A DNA stretch of 64,000 nt from Mariniphaga sp041687215 (GTDB taxonomy: Bacteria > Bacteroidota > Bacteroidia > Bacteroidales > Prolixibacteraceae), in NCBI RefSeq assembly GCF_041687215.1, contig NZ_JAWLCI010000019.1, positions 1 through 64,000 of the forward strand, written 5' to 3'. Below the pieces are notes generated by a model that saw only the letters and a list, made by a program, of their open reading frames with translations, did no database searches and was not told the DNA's origin. Shown piece by piece: positions 24,217 through 33,382 of this stretch (position 1 is the stretch's first letter; each line of letters opens with the position of its first letter). A program made the position numbers and the translations under genes.

Positions 24217-25167
24217 ATGAAACGAAGAAAATTTATAAGGAACAGCGCCATGGGAACCCTGGCATTAACAATTCCTGTCATCCGAAGTTTTGGAAGTAAT
24301 TTTTCACCCAGTTATGAAATTCCGAAAAGGGTACTGGGTAAAACCGGAGAAAAACTTTCCGTTATTGGTTTTGGCGGTATTATGCTGAACGATAATCCGC
24401 AGGATTTCGCCAACGAACTGGTGGCCAAATCTTACGAATTGGGCGTAAATTATTACGATGTTGCTCCTTCGTACGGAAATGCTGAAGAACGGCTTGGCCC
24501 GGCACTGAAGCCTTACCGGAATAATTGTTTTCTGGCCTGCAAAACCGGCAAACGCGACGCTGAGGGCGCACAGCAAGAACTGGAGAACTCACTCCGGCTG
24601 ATGCAAACCGACCATTTCGATTTGTACCAGCTTCATGCTTTAAGTTCGGTAGAACAGGTGGAACAGGTTTTTGCCCCCGGCGGCGCTATGGAAGTTTTTG
24701 AAAAGGCCAAAAAAGACGGTAAGGTGAAGTACCTTGGATTTTCGGCACACTCGGTTGATGCTGCCATGTTGGCTATGAAAAATTACGCTTTCGATTCCAT
24801 TTTGTTCCCCATCAATTTTGCATGCTGGAATGCCGGTGATTTCGGCCCGCAGGTTTATGCCGAAGCTGAAAAACAGGGCATGGGAATTCTAGCGCTCAAA
24901 GCCATGGCTCTGACCCGACTGAAAGATGGCGAACAGAAATTTTACAAAAATGTTTGGTACAAGCCTATTTTGGATGAGGAAATTATGAAAATGGCGTTAA
25001 AATATACCTTGTCGAAAAATATTACTGCGGCAGTTCCTCCGGGAAAAAATACGCTGTTTTTAAAAGCGTTGGAGTTTATGGATGGATTTGGCGAAATTAC
25101 TGCTGAAGAAACTCAAAAACTTACTGAACTATCGCAGGTTACCGAACCTATTTTTATGCACGCCTGA
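24217..25167 (+). CDS. Aldo/keto reductase with Tat-like signal
   Basis: 316 aa. The N-terminus MKRRKFIRNSAMGTLALTIP looks like a twin-arginine or substrate-exported signal, common in Bacteroidota sugar-metabolism AKRs. The tetrad is present: Asp and Tyr in YYDVAPSYGNAEERLG, Lys in LACKTGKRD and His in LYQLHALSS. GFSAHSVD and the C-terminal AVPPGKNT probably bind NADPH. If exported it would need its cofactor loaded before transport. Monocistronic; substrate unknown. Confidence 0.88.
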   Translation: MKRRKFIRNSAMGTLALTIPVIRSFGSNFSPSYEIPKRVLGKTGEKLSVIGFGGIMLNDNPQDFANELVAKSYELGVNYYDVAPSYGNAEERLGPALKPYRNNCFLACKTGKRDAEGAQQELENSLRLMQTDHFDLYQLHALSSVEQVEQVFAPGGAMEVFEKAKKDGKVKYLGFSAHSVDAAMLAMKNYAFDSILFPINFACWNAGDFGPQVYAEAEKQGMGILALKAMALTRLKDGEQKFYKNVWYKPILDEEIMKMALKYTLSKNITAAVPPGKNTLFLKALEFMDGFGEITAEETQKLTELSQVTEPIFMHA

Positions 25168-25182
25168 AAGCAGAGTAATGGC

Positions 25183-25228
25183 AAAAAAAAATTGGTCTGT
25201 CAAGTGAATGGCAGACCAATTTTTTTTG
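25183..25228. terminator. Bidirectional terminator
   Basis: A-run plus ATTGGTCTG pairs with CAGACCAAT plus T-run around a 12-nt loop, between the convergent reductase and coiled-coil genes. Confidence 0.9.
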
Positions 25229-25238
25229 AACCTGGTTC

Positions 25239-26141
25239 TTACCTCAATTCAAGTGTAGTGGTTCCAATATTGTGTCCGTCGGCAAACAAGTCAATGGTGT
25301 AAGTTCCCGCCATCAATTCGGGTTCGTTGGTGTTGTCCCAGAAAATGGCCACGGGCAAATCGTGCCCTTCGTAAACCACTTCGCGCATGGCTGAGTACTG
25401 AATTCTCAAATCTTCAAACTGAAAAAGATTGTCGGCCGATTTACTCATCAGCAACTGGTCAGGGCGCATAATGCGCACATAAATATTTTTGCTGCCTCTT
25501 CGGGCGGTAATGTTTTCGTTTATAATGAAATAGACTCTTATGCGTTCTGCCCGACTGGCAAACCGGGTATCTTTATTCCTGGAATTCAGCGCTTCGGCCA
25601 TCAATTCACGCACCTGAAGCACTGCAGCCCTTTGCAGGTTTTGTTGAAGCCGGTCTTTCTCTTCACTTATCTGCTGTTTTTCAGTTTCCGATCGTTTAAA
25701 TTGTTCTTTTACTTCCAGGTTTTCTGCCATTAACTCCTGGTTTCGGCGGTTGAGTGAATCTATTTGAACCACAAAATCGCGCATGATGGTGCGTAAGGTA
25801 GTTACCTGTTTCTGGTAGGAGTTGATTTTCTCCAGACTTACTCTTTTGGTTTGCTCAATTTCTATCAGTAAATCTTTCACTTTTGCCTGTGCTACAAATA
25901 ATTGGTCGTTAATGGTATCATTTTCGGTTTGTAACGAATCGTAACTCACCACCAGGCCGCTCAATTCCATTTGAATAGAGTCCTTTTCGGCATTCAGTTC
26001 ATTTACAATTACCCGGTGTTCCTTGTTTTGCAGGTAATACAAAACTCCTACGGCAACAAGAACTAACGCAAGCACTATTACAATTATATTGTTCCGCCGT
26101 TCTTTGGCTTTTATTTTTTTCAGGTCATCCAATTCACTCAT
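25239..26141 (-). CDS. Membrane-anchored coiled-coil protein
   Basis: 300 aa from the ATG at 26141; 11 residues of possible extra N-terminus are ignored because the acidic MSELDDLKKIKAKERR start is the usual form. One membrane helix (IIVIVLALVLVAVGVLYYL, about 19-37) is followed by about 130 residues of coiled coil (about 40-180). A beta-rich C-terminal domain with INENITARRGSKNIYVRIMR ends the protein. Basic residues precede the helix, so the bulk is extracytoplasmic. Common in Bacteroidota, no function known; a structural envelope role is a guess. Confidence 0.75.
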   Translation of the reverse strand: MSELDDLKKIKAKERRNNIIVIVLALVLVAVGVLYYLQNKEHRVIVNELNAEKDSIQMELSGLVVSYDSLQTENDTINDQLFVAQAKVKDLLIEIEQTKRVSLEKINSYQKQVTTLRTIMRDFVVQIDSLNRRNQELMAENLEVKEQFKRSETEKQQISEEKDRLQQNLQRAAVLQVRELMAEALNSRNKDTRFASRAERIRVYFIINENITARRGSKNIYVRIMRPDQLLMSKSADNLFQFEDLRIQYSAMREVVYEGHDLPVAIFWDNTNEPELMAGTYTIDLFADGHNIGTTTLELR

Positions 26142-26202
26142 CGTATATCTTTTATCTAAATCATAGAACGCCACAAAATTAATAATCTTTTGTGTGCCGC
26201 AA

Positions 26203-26242
26203 ATAAAAAAGGCTGCCCGTTCGTAGAGCAGCCTGTTTTTTA
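26203..26242 (-). terminator. Rho-independent terminator of TonB receptor gene
   Basis: AGGCTGC (26210-26216) and GCAGCCT (26228-26234) form the stem, and the minus strand continues into TTTTTTATTTG. Confidence 0.82.
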
Positions 26243-26255
26243 TTCGGTTTTATGT

Positions 26256-28628
26256 TTACAGAAGACTTCCCAGCCTGATTCCAAAATAAATTGTTCTGGG
26301 TGATGTTGGCCCGTAAATGTATGCCGGGTCACGATCGATGCCTGAATCGAAATCATTTTGATAGGAGTTGAATATATTTTTCACCCCGGCATTCCATTCC
26401 ATTTTTACCAAGTCAGTAATTCGGGTGGAGTAAGAAATTTTAAGTCCGGCATCAAAAAATGACATTGATTTTCGCAATTCACCCGCTTCCGGATTTTCGA
26501 GTTGTGGCCCAAAGTAAGGAACAAGCATTGGGCCTGTATAGTTGCCTGTTGCCGAAAGGCTTAATCGTGGTGAGGGCTGGAAATTCAGACTGGCATAACC
26601 ATACCTGTCAGGTGAGCGGAAAAATCGTGTTTCGTCAAACTCCTGCGGTTCTTCAAAAGCACTTTTCTGCAAAGTAAAACCCGATTGTAACTGCCACCTG
26701 TTTGAAGGCGAAGCATTAAGTTCCAGATTAATTCCCTGCACTTTTGCACCATCCTCGGCATTTGTGCGGGTGTAAATTACCACTCCATTTTCATCGGGTG
26801 TACCATATTCGTTGGCAAATGGATTGTTCAGGCTGGTATAAAACCCTTCAGCCAGAAACTGGTATTGCCATTTCCCTGATTCGTAAGTATAATTTAACGA
26901 AGCCGAAAAACTGTTTGACGTTTCCTGTTTCAGATTCGGATCATTCCGGTGTAAAACCTGCCGCGAACCTGATGTTTCAATGTGCAAATCTTCATCGAAA
27001 ATTTGCGGTGCCCTGAACCCTCTGGCAAAACCAAGTCTGGCCTGCAGGTTACGGTTAAGGTTGTACAGGAAACTTAAGCGCGGGCTAAAAACGTTTCCTG
27101 AAACTTTTTTGCTTTCTCCGTTATTGTCAGTAACCTGGTAGTTATCGTAACGGATGCCGGTAGTAACTATCCATTTATCGCGGCTCCATTCCGACTGTAA
27201 AAATGTTGCCCTGGTGGAAAGTTGCTGATTTGCTACTTTGGTATTTCCACGGTGGATGTCTTCTTTAAAATCGTAATAGCCGAGTTTGTCATCCTGCAGC
27301 CAGCTACCGTTTAATTCCAAACCACTGGTAACAGCAGCCGGGGCAAAAAACAGGTAGTCGATTTGTCTTAAGTACTGAACTCCGGATGCAAAAGTGAAAT
27401 CGGTGGTTAATCCGTAGGCAGAAAGATCCTGGTTCGCTCCGTAATACGAATCCCGGTTAACATGCTGAGCCGAAAAAAATGCAGAAAATTTATCTGCATC
27501 GCGCAGAAGTAAATCGAAGGTAGCGGCACCAGAGTGAATGGCGTGATCAACACTCTCTGCAATGTCGGCTTCGTGCAAAGGGAGTTCAAGTTTGTTGCCT
27601 CCTCTTCTGAATTCGTTAATATGAAAATAATCGAACGTAAGTTTTCCACGGGTTGCAACCCGCTGGAAAAACCGGGCGCCAAGGGTGCTGTTTTCAATGG
27701 AAGCCAGTTCGGTAAACCCGTCGCCATTGGCATCGAACGCATTTCGGTTTCTGTAAAATCCGAAAATGGATAATCCTGTTCGGTAATCATCTGTTACAAA
27801 AGATCCATCCAGATTCAGGTTAAAATCGCCAACAGGCTCGTGTGCATCTGCCTGGCCCAATGAACCATAATTACCTGAAATGGAAAACGTATTGGCGATG
27901 GGGTCTTTGGTAATCAGGTTTACAGTGCCGGCAATGGCATTGCTGCCATACATGGCTGAACCTCCTCCGCGGATGACTTCCACCCGTTCAATCATATTGG
28001 CCGGAATGAGTTCCAGCCCGTAAACACCCGCCAAACCGCTGAATACCGGGCGTGAATTTATCAGAATTTGAGTGTAGGGTCCTTCAAGGCCGTTCATTCT
28101 CACCTGCGAAAATCCGCAGTTCTGGCAGTTGTTTTCCATGCGAAGTCCGGGTGAAAAGTTCAGTCCATCGCTTAATGTTATACTTTGTGTACGTTGAAAC
28201 AGCTTTGGATTGATACTATTTACAATGGTTGGCGTTTTACTGCGGCTTTTGGCATTCCGGTCGGCTGAAATAACAACCTGCTCAATTCCAATGTTGTCGG
28301 ACTCCAATTCAGCCAAAATAGTAACACTGGTTTTTTGTTTAAATTCCACTTCTTTAGAAAAAGGTTTGTACCCTACTGCCGAAATCAATACCGTTTGTTT
28401 TCCCAGTGGAATATCGGTGAGTTTAAAATGTCCCGTGGCATCGGCTGCTGTACCAATAGTTGTTCCTTGTATCACCACAGTTGCAAACGGAATATGATCG
28501 CCCTCCGATTTTACATCGCCAAAAAGCATGGCATCGGTATTTGATCTATTTTCAGGCTCATTTGTAAACCCCGAAAGAGAAAAAACAATAAGAAATACAG
28601 ATAAACTGAATACTGAATTAAATCTCAT
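26256..28628 (-). CDS. TonB-dependent receptor with CarboxypepD_reg-like domain
   Basis: Outer-membrane active transporter of 790 aa. A signal peptide is followed by a carboxypeptidase-regulatory-like Ig domain (about 35-115) and the plug (about 125-235, with IERVEVIRGGGSAMYGSNAI). The 22-strand barrel then ends in TIYFGIRLGSLL. The plug has a NCQNCGFSQVRMNGLEG segment with two Cys, seen in a branch usually tied to metal or tetrapyrrole uptake. There is no SusD partner, so it is not a glycan SusC. The upstream co-oriented gene encodes a His-rich protein, favouring a metal substrate. A CAAAAATA (-7 box, minus) lies at 28699-28706. Confidence 0.93.
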   Translation of the reverse strand: MRFNSVFSLSVFLIVFSLSGFTNEPENRSNTDAMLFGDVKSEGDHIPFATVVIQGTTIGTAADATGHFKLTDIPLGKQTVLISAVGYKPFSKEVEFKQKTSVTILAELESDNIGIEQVVISADRNAKSRSKTPTIVNSINPKLFQRTQSITLSDGLNFSPGLRMENNCQNCGFSQVRMNGLEGPYTQILINSRPVFSGLAGVYGLELIPANMIERVEVIRGGGSAMYGSNAIAGTVNLITKDPIANTFSISGNYGSLGQADAHEPVGDFNLNLDGSFVTDDYRTGLSIFGFYRNRNAFDANGDGFTELASIENSTLGARFFQRVATRGKLTFDYFHINEFRRGGNKLELPLHEADIAESVDHAIHSGAATFDLLLRDADKFSAFFSAQHVNRDSYYGANQDLSAYGLTTDFTFASGVQYLRQIDYLFFAPAAVTSGLELNGSWLQDDKLGYYDFKEDIHRGNTKVANQQLSTRATFLQSEWSRDKWIVTTGIRYDNYQVTDNNGESKKVSGNVFSPRLSFLYNLNRNLQARLGFARGFRAPQIFDEDLHIETSGSRQVLHRNDPNLKQETSNSFSASLNYTYESGKWQYQFLAEGFYTSLNNPFANEYGTPDENGVVIYTRTNAEDGAKVQGINLELNASPSNRWQLQSGFTLQKSAFEEPQEFDETRFFRSPDRYGYASLNFQPSPRLSLSATGNYTGPMLVPYFGPQLENPEAGELRKSMSFFDAGLKISYSTRITDLVKMEWNAGVKNIFNSYQNDFDSGIDRDPAYIYGPTSPRTIYFGIRLGSLL

Positions 28629-28784
28629 TTTTAAAAATTAGCGGTTGATGGATTTCCTCCACCATTTTAACTGGTTAATTGAAACACTTCATCAGGCGCA
28701 AAAATAGACAGGACCGTTTTACTGTAAAATCCCAATTTATAGGGATATTTTCAATTCAAAAACAATAAATACCGGTATGACCTG

Positions 28785-29159
28785 CTAAGCAAAAAAATTA
28801 AAAAATGAAGGAGGACCGCGGGAAAAGTTTCTGTGTATTGAGAATTGCTGTTTGCTTTTTTCATCCGTAACGTAATATTTTTCCCGTAACGAATTTTCCT
28901 GAATTATGATTTGAATTTCAGGCGAATGGGAGAAATAATCGAAATATACGAGGTGATAAAAACAAATTTCCGAATCTGAATGGTCATGTGCGTTTAGTGG
29001 TTCATTTTTATCGTGGTTAACCGGATGGGAATGAGAAATAACTATGCCGTTGGCACTGATATGTGTATGCCTGTTTTGAAGTGAACTTTGTGCGATAAAA
29101 ATATATACCGGCACAAACAAAGCAAACAACAGCCTGATATTTTCCCTGATAAAAACCAC
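28785..29159 (-). CDS. His-rich small exported/membrane protein
   Basis: 124 aa. One N-terminal hydrophobic segment (LLFALFVPVYIFIA) is followed by a histidine cluster (HTHISANGIVISHSHPVNHD, then NAHDHSD). The C-terminus SRGPPSFFNFFA is reminiscent of short proteins encoded just before metal-type TonB receptors. With about 10 His in 40 residues it could bind Zn, Cu or Fe outside the cytoplasm. It precedes the receptor gene by 156 bp on the same strand. Family not recognised. Confidence 0.68.
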   Translation of the reverse strand: MVFIRENIRLLFALFVPVYIFIAQSSLQNRHTHISANGIVISHSHPVNHDKNEPLNAHDHSDSEICFYHLVYFDYFSHSPEIQIIIQENSLREKYYVTDEKSKQQFSIHRNFSRGPPSFFNFFA

Positions 29160-29238
29160 CTTTTAAATATTTTCGGCGTAAAAATAGTATATTAATGTTC
29201 AGTTCAACTAAATTTATATATGCTGTAAAAGATTTTTA

Positions 29239-29631
29239 ATGATGGCAAAACGTAAACCAGTGTTTAAAATGATTAGTTACGGGGAATATTCAAAGTGGAA
29301 TCGTGAAAGTGCGAAAATTCCTCATATCCTTAATTTTACTACCCGCATAGAAGCTGAAATTGGAACTGAATTCGGATACGTTCTGCAAATTAATGGGGGG
29401 AAGGGTGAAACTCTTTCGTTTAAAATTGAACACCCACCATTTAAAGATGAAAACGGCAAAATTGTTCCACCTTTCGAAGGCGATCAATTCATCAGAACCA
29501 ATGATTTTCAATTTTACCTTGGCGACTGTGCATGGCAACCCCTTGAAGATAAGTTAGGTTATTGGGAACTAACTACTTATTACAGTGGAAAGGTAGTTGC
29601 TCACAAGGATTTCGAACTTGTTAAAAAATGA
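29239..29631 (+). CDS. DUF3859 domain protein
   Basis: 130 aa, cytosolic by sequence. The blocks FGYVLQINGGKGETLSFKIE, HPPFKDENGKIVPPFEGDQF and YLGDCAWQPLEDKLGYWELT fit DUF3859, a small beta-sandwich family without assigned function. The ATG at 29239 is followed by a second at 29242; either could serve. Convergent with the next gene, the stop codons being one base apart. Confidence 0.8.
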   Translation: MMAKRKPVFKMISYGEYSKWNRESAKIPHILNFTTRIEAEIGTEFGYVLQINGGKGETLSFKIEHPPFKDENGKIVPPFEGDQFIRTNDFQFYLGDCAWQPLEDKLGYWELTTYYSGKVVAHKDFELVKK

Positions 29632-29632
29632 A

Positions 29633-29926
29633 TCAGGCCACTTTTTTAACTTCCGCAGAAAGTGCTTCAAAAGCATCATCGGCAACGGTTAAAACATCTG
29701 CAGCAAGTTCATTGTAATATTTTTTTACCAGTTTCGGGTTGTCTTTTCCATCGGGGTGATTGACTCTTAAGCGAAATTCGCTGTGTTTTTCCATAATACT
29801 TTCTGCAATTTTCATTACGGCTTTTGTATCTACTTTTGGATTGTATTCCAATACGTAAAAACAGTCGTTAAGTACCATTGACATCAGCATGTCAATATCT
29901 TTTTTTAAATCTTTTTTGCTTGCCAT
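29633..29926 (-). CDS. Conserved small helical protein
   Basis: 97 aa, rich in Lys/Asp, with predicted long helices (KKDLKKDIDMLMSMVLNDCF, VMKIAESIMEKHSEFRLRVN). This protein type recurs in Bacteroidales near housekeeping genes. No catalytic motif is visible and no signal is present. Function unknown. Confidence 0.75.
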   Translation of the reverse strand: MASKKDLKKDIDMLMSMVLNDCFYVLEYNPKVDTKAVMKIAESIMEKHSEFRLRVNHPDGKDNPKLVKKYYNELAADVLTVADDAFEALSAEVKKVA

Positions 29927-30130
29927 AATTTTTTATGAATTACATTTTTCAGCGTGCAAGCTAGCAAAATTTCCATTTCCAAAAGGAGGGAAATATCATA
30001 TTTGTTTAATCGCGAAAAACACAAATAAAAAGCAACATTCAGTAAATTTTTAAAAGATGGAGAACAAAATCTGTTTTTGGAATTCGTTTGTGCCGGTGAA
30101 AACCCTTATCTTTTCAGGTAAATTTTTATC

Positions 30131-33100
30131 ATGAAGTTTATCGCCGATTTACATATCCACTCCCATTTTTCGCGGGCTACCAGTAAAACGCTCACACCCG
30201 AACACCTCGACTATCACGCCGGATTGAAAGGAATCAAAATTGTTGGCACCGGCGATTTTACCCACCCCGGCTGGCTGGCCGAACTGAAAGAAAAAACCGA
30301 ACCCGACGGCAACGGCTTATTCAAACTGAAAAAGGAGTACCGGCTCGATTCACCTTTTGGCGACAACGAAACACGTTTTATACTCACGGCTGAAATCAGC
30401 AATATTTACAAACGTGGCGATAAAGTGCGCAAAGTGCACAACGTGGTTTTGGCCCCGGGATTTGAAGAAGCAGAAAAAATTAACCAGAAGTTGCTGAACC
30501 TGGGCGGCAACCTCACTTCCGACGGGCGGCCAATCCTGGGGCTCGACTCCCGCGATTTGCTCGAAATTGTGCTCGATTGCAGCGAAGAAAACTACTTTAT
30601 TCCGGTGCACATCTGGACCCCCTGGTTTTCCATGCTCGGCTCCAAATCGGGGTTCGATTCCCTGGAGGAGTGTTTTGCAGACTTATCGCCCCACATTCAC
30701 ACTATTGAAACCGGCCTTTCTACCGATCCACCCATGAATTGGCTCTGTTCGTTTCTCGACAATGTTACGCTGGTTTCCAACTCCGATGCCCACTCGCCCG
30801 ACCGGCTGGGACGAAACGCCAACGTTTTCAATACTGAACTCAGTTACCACAGCATTACTGAAGCGCTGCGAACCGGAAAACCGGAGAATTATTTGGGAAC
30901 CATCGACATGTTTCCACAAGAAGGAAAATACCATTATGACGGCCACCGGAAATGCAACGTTTGCTGGAATCCGGCGGAAACGCTCCGCAACAAATCCATT
31001 TGTCCGGTTTGTGGGAAGCCGGTGACAATTGGTGTGATGAACCGGGTAATTCAGTTATCAGACCGGGAAAATATTGAAAGCCGCCCCAACAAGTTGCCCT
31101 TCCGTTCCATTATTCCGTTAAAAGAAATGCTGGCCGAAATTGAAGGAGTTGGCGTGAAATCGAAAAAAGTAGAAGCCGAATACATGCAAACTTTGGGAAA
31201 GCTGGGAAAAGAGCTGGATATTTTATTGGAAATTCCGTTGGAGGAAATTGAGGCAAAAACCTCTTCCACTCTGGCCGAGGCGATCCGAAGAATGCGCAAC
31301 CGTGAAATTTACATTCAGGAAGGATATGACGGTGAATATGGTGTAATCAGTGTTTTCAGGCCTGGTGAGGTAAAAAATTTCGAAGCTACAGGTTCTCTTT
31401 TTCAAATGGTAAAACCGGCACCACCTGAAAAACGAGCACTGATTCAATTCGATTTGAAGGACATTCAAAAATTGTTGCATCAAAAAGAGCAGAATGAAAA
31501 TCTGGCTGCTGAAAAAGCGGAAGAATACAAAATAATAGTTACTGAAAAACCGGTTTTCAATGATTTAAATCCGGATCAATTTACTGCTGTTCAGTACAAT
31601 GAAGGCCCCTCGTTGATAATTGCCGGACCGGGAACCGGAAAAACCAAAACCCTCACCAGTAAAATTGCCTGGCTGGTGGGAAATCACATGGCCGAACCTG
31701 AAGAAATTCTGGCCATTACATTTACCAACAAAGCTGCCGGCGAACTCAGGGAAAGGCTGGAAATTTTGCTGAAAAACAAATCAAAAGCCGGCGAAGTTAC
31801 TGTGGTTACTTTTCACGCTTTCGGTCTTTCTGTTTTAAAAGAATTCAATGCAGAATTTAACCGAAGTGAAAACTTTATATTGGTGGATGAGGGGTTGAAA
31901 CATGCAATCATCAAATCATTTTCCGGGGTGAAATCAGGCGAAGCTAAAAAGTTGAGCAACGAAATTTCTGAGATAAAAAATGGCACCAAAGCTGAAACAG
32001 AACCTTTCAGAAAGTATGAAACGGAAATGCATAAACTCAATGCTTTCGATTTGGATGATTTGATTGCCAAACCCTTGCAGCTTTTCAGAAAAAATGAAGC
32101 AGTAAAAGCCACTTTTCAAAAGCGGTTCCGGTACATTTTTGTGGATGAATACCAGGACACCAACGATGCGCAGTACGAATTGTTGCGGCAACTTGCTCCC
32201 GATGCCAGTTCCAACCTCTGCGTGGTAGGCGATGCAAATCAGTCCATCTATGGATTTCGTGGTGCAAACGCCGGTTACATCAAAAAGTTTGAAAAAGATT
32301 ACCCTGGTGCTAAAGTGTTCCGGCTCACCCGTTCATATCGTTGCTCACAAACCATACTTTCGGCTTCGGCTAATGTGCTGGAAGAACCTTCCGGCTTTTT
32401 GGAAGGCCTTTCTGAAGGTGTTCAGGTTTCTGTTTCGGAACAACCCACAGGCGCTGCCGAAGCTGAATTTATTGCCCGGCAAATAATGGATCTGGTGGGC
32501 GGTGTCAGTTTCTTTTCCATTGACAGCTCAGTAACCCACGGCGACAAAAACGAAGGCATTTCCAGTCTCTCCGATTTGGCTGTTTTGTGTCGCACCCGCA
32601 ACCAGTTCGATGCCATTGCCAAAGCATTGAGCGACCACCACATTCCTTACCAGGAAGTTGGAACGACTCCGTTTTTTCGTGAAGAACCGTTTATCGAATT
32701 TACCAGCTTGCTTCAGGCTTTTTCCATGAAAAACTATGAACAGGCACAACCGCTTTTCAAACTCAAAAAACAACCGGTTTCTGCCGCGCAGTTTGAATGG
32801 GCCCAAAAGAAAATGAATGAAGGGAAACCGGTTGATTTTCTGCATTGGGTGAAAGAACAATTCATGGGAAATCAGAAATTTAAAAACGATGAGTGGAGCC
32901 GTTTTGTCGCATTGGCCGGAGAAATGAAAAATTTGAATGAATTCCTTGATTTTCTTGCATTGGGTTCGGGAACAGACACGCACCGGCAACTCGAAGCTGT
33001 TTCGCTGATGACGCTTCATGCTTCCAAAGGACTTGAGTTCGAGTGTGTTTTCATTCCGGGCTGTGAACAAGGATTGCTACCTTACAATCTTTACAAAACC

Positions 33101-33325
33101 GAAGTGGATGTGGAAGAAGAAAAAAGATTGCTTTACGTGGGAATGACACGTGCAAAAAAACTGTTGTATCTCACGCATGCCCGGAGCAGAACGCTGCGCG
33201 GACGAAAATTTAACCTGCCTAAAAGTCCGTTTCTCAGTTCTATACAGCATGAACTCATTCAGCAAATAAAAAATAATCCACCCAAAAAGCCGGAAGAAAA
33301 AGATAATCAGTTAAGTTTGTTTTGA
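30131..33325 (+). CDS. Endonuclease Q-like PHP domain fused to UvrD helicase
   Basis: 1064 aa, two enzymes in one chain. Residues 1-230 form a PHP phosphoesterase with ADLHIHSHFSRA, GTGDFTHPGWL and VSNSDAHSPDRLGRNAN as metal ligands. Residues 275-294 form a four-Cys zinc ribbon (C275, C278, C291, C294). A helix-hairpin-helix-like stretch (LAEIEGVGVKSKKVEAEY) follows. This order is that of EndoQ, which nicks DNA 5' of deaminated bases. From about 475 a full SF1A helicase follows: Walker A AGPGTGKT (498-505), DEYQDTND, SLMTLHASKGLEFE and LLYVGMTRAKK. The fusion suggests nick-then-unwind repair of deaminated DNA. Confidence 0.92.
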   Translation: MKFIADLHIHSHFSRATSKTLTPEHLDYHAGLKGIKIVGTGDFTHPGWLAELKEKTEPDGNGLFKLKKEYRLDSPFGDNETRFILTAEISNIYKRGDKVRKVHNVVLAPGFEEAEKINQKLLNLGGNLTSDGRPILGLDSRDLLEIVLDCSEENYFIPVHIWTPWFSMLGSKSGFDSLEECFADLSPHIHTIETGLSTDPPMNWLCSFLDNVTLVSNSDAHSPDRLGRNANVFNTELSYHSITEALRTGKPENYLGTIDMFPQEGKYHYDGHRKCNVCWNPAETLRNKSICPVCGKPVTIGVMNRVIQLSDRENIESRPNKLPFRSIIPLKEMLAEIEGVGVKSKKVEAEYMQTLGKLGKELDILLEIPLEEIEAKTSSTLAEAIRRMRNREIYIQEGYDGEYGVISVFRPGEVKNFEATGSLFQMVKPAPPEKRALIQFDLKDIQKLLHQKEQNENLAAEKAEEYKIIVTEKPVFNDLNPDQFTAVQYNEGPSLIIAGPGTGKTKTLTSKIAWLVGNHMAEPEEILAITFTNKAAGELRERLEILLKNKSKAGEVTVVTFHAFGLSVLKEFNAEFNRSENFILVDEGLKHAIIKSFSGVKSGEAKKLSNEISEIKNGTKAETEPFRKYETEMHKLNAFDLDDLIAKPLQLFRKNEAVKATFQKRFRYIFVDEYQDTNDAQYELLRQLAPDASSNLCVVGDANQSIYGFRGANAGYIKKFEKDYPGAKVFRLTRSYRCSQTILSASANVLEEPSGFLEGLSEGVQVSVSEQPTGAAEAEFIARQIMDLVGGVSFFSIDSSVTHGDKNEGISSLSDLAVLCRTRNQFDAIAKALSDHHIPYQEVGTTPFFREEPFIEFTSLLQAFSMKNYEQAQPLFKLKKQPVSAAQFEWAQKKMNEGKPVDFLHWVKEQFMGNQKFKNDEWSRFVALAGEMKNLNEFLDFLALGSGTDTHRQLEAVSLMTLHASKGLEFECVFIPGCEQGLLPYNLYKTEVDVEEEKRLLYVGMTRAKKLLYLTHARSRTLRGRKFNLPKSPFLSSIQHELIQQIKNNPPKKPEEKDNQLSLF

Positions 33326-33382
33326 AGATTAGATTCTGAGACTTTTAGTAGCAGGTATCAAGACAATAAAGAAAATTTAGTA

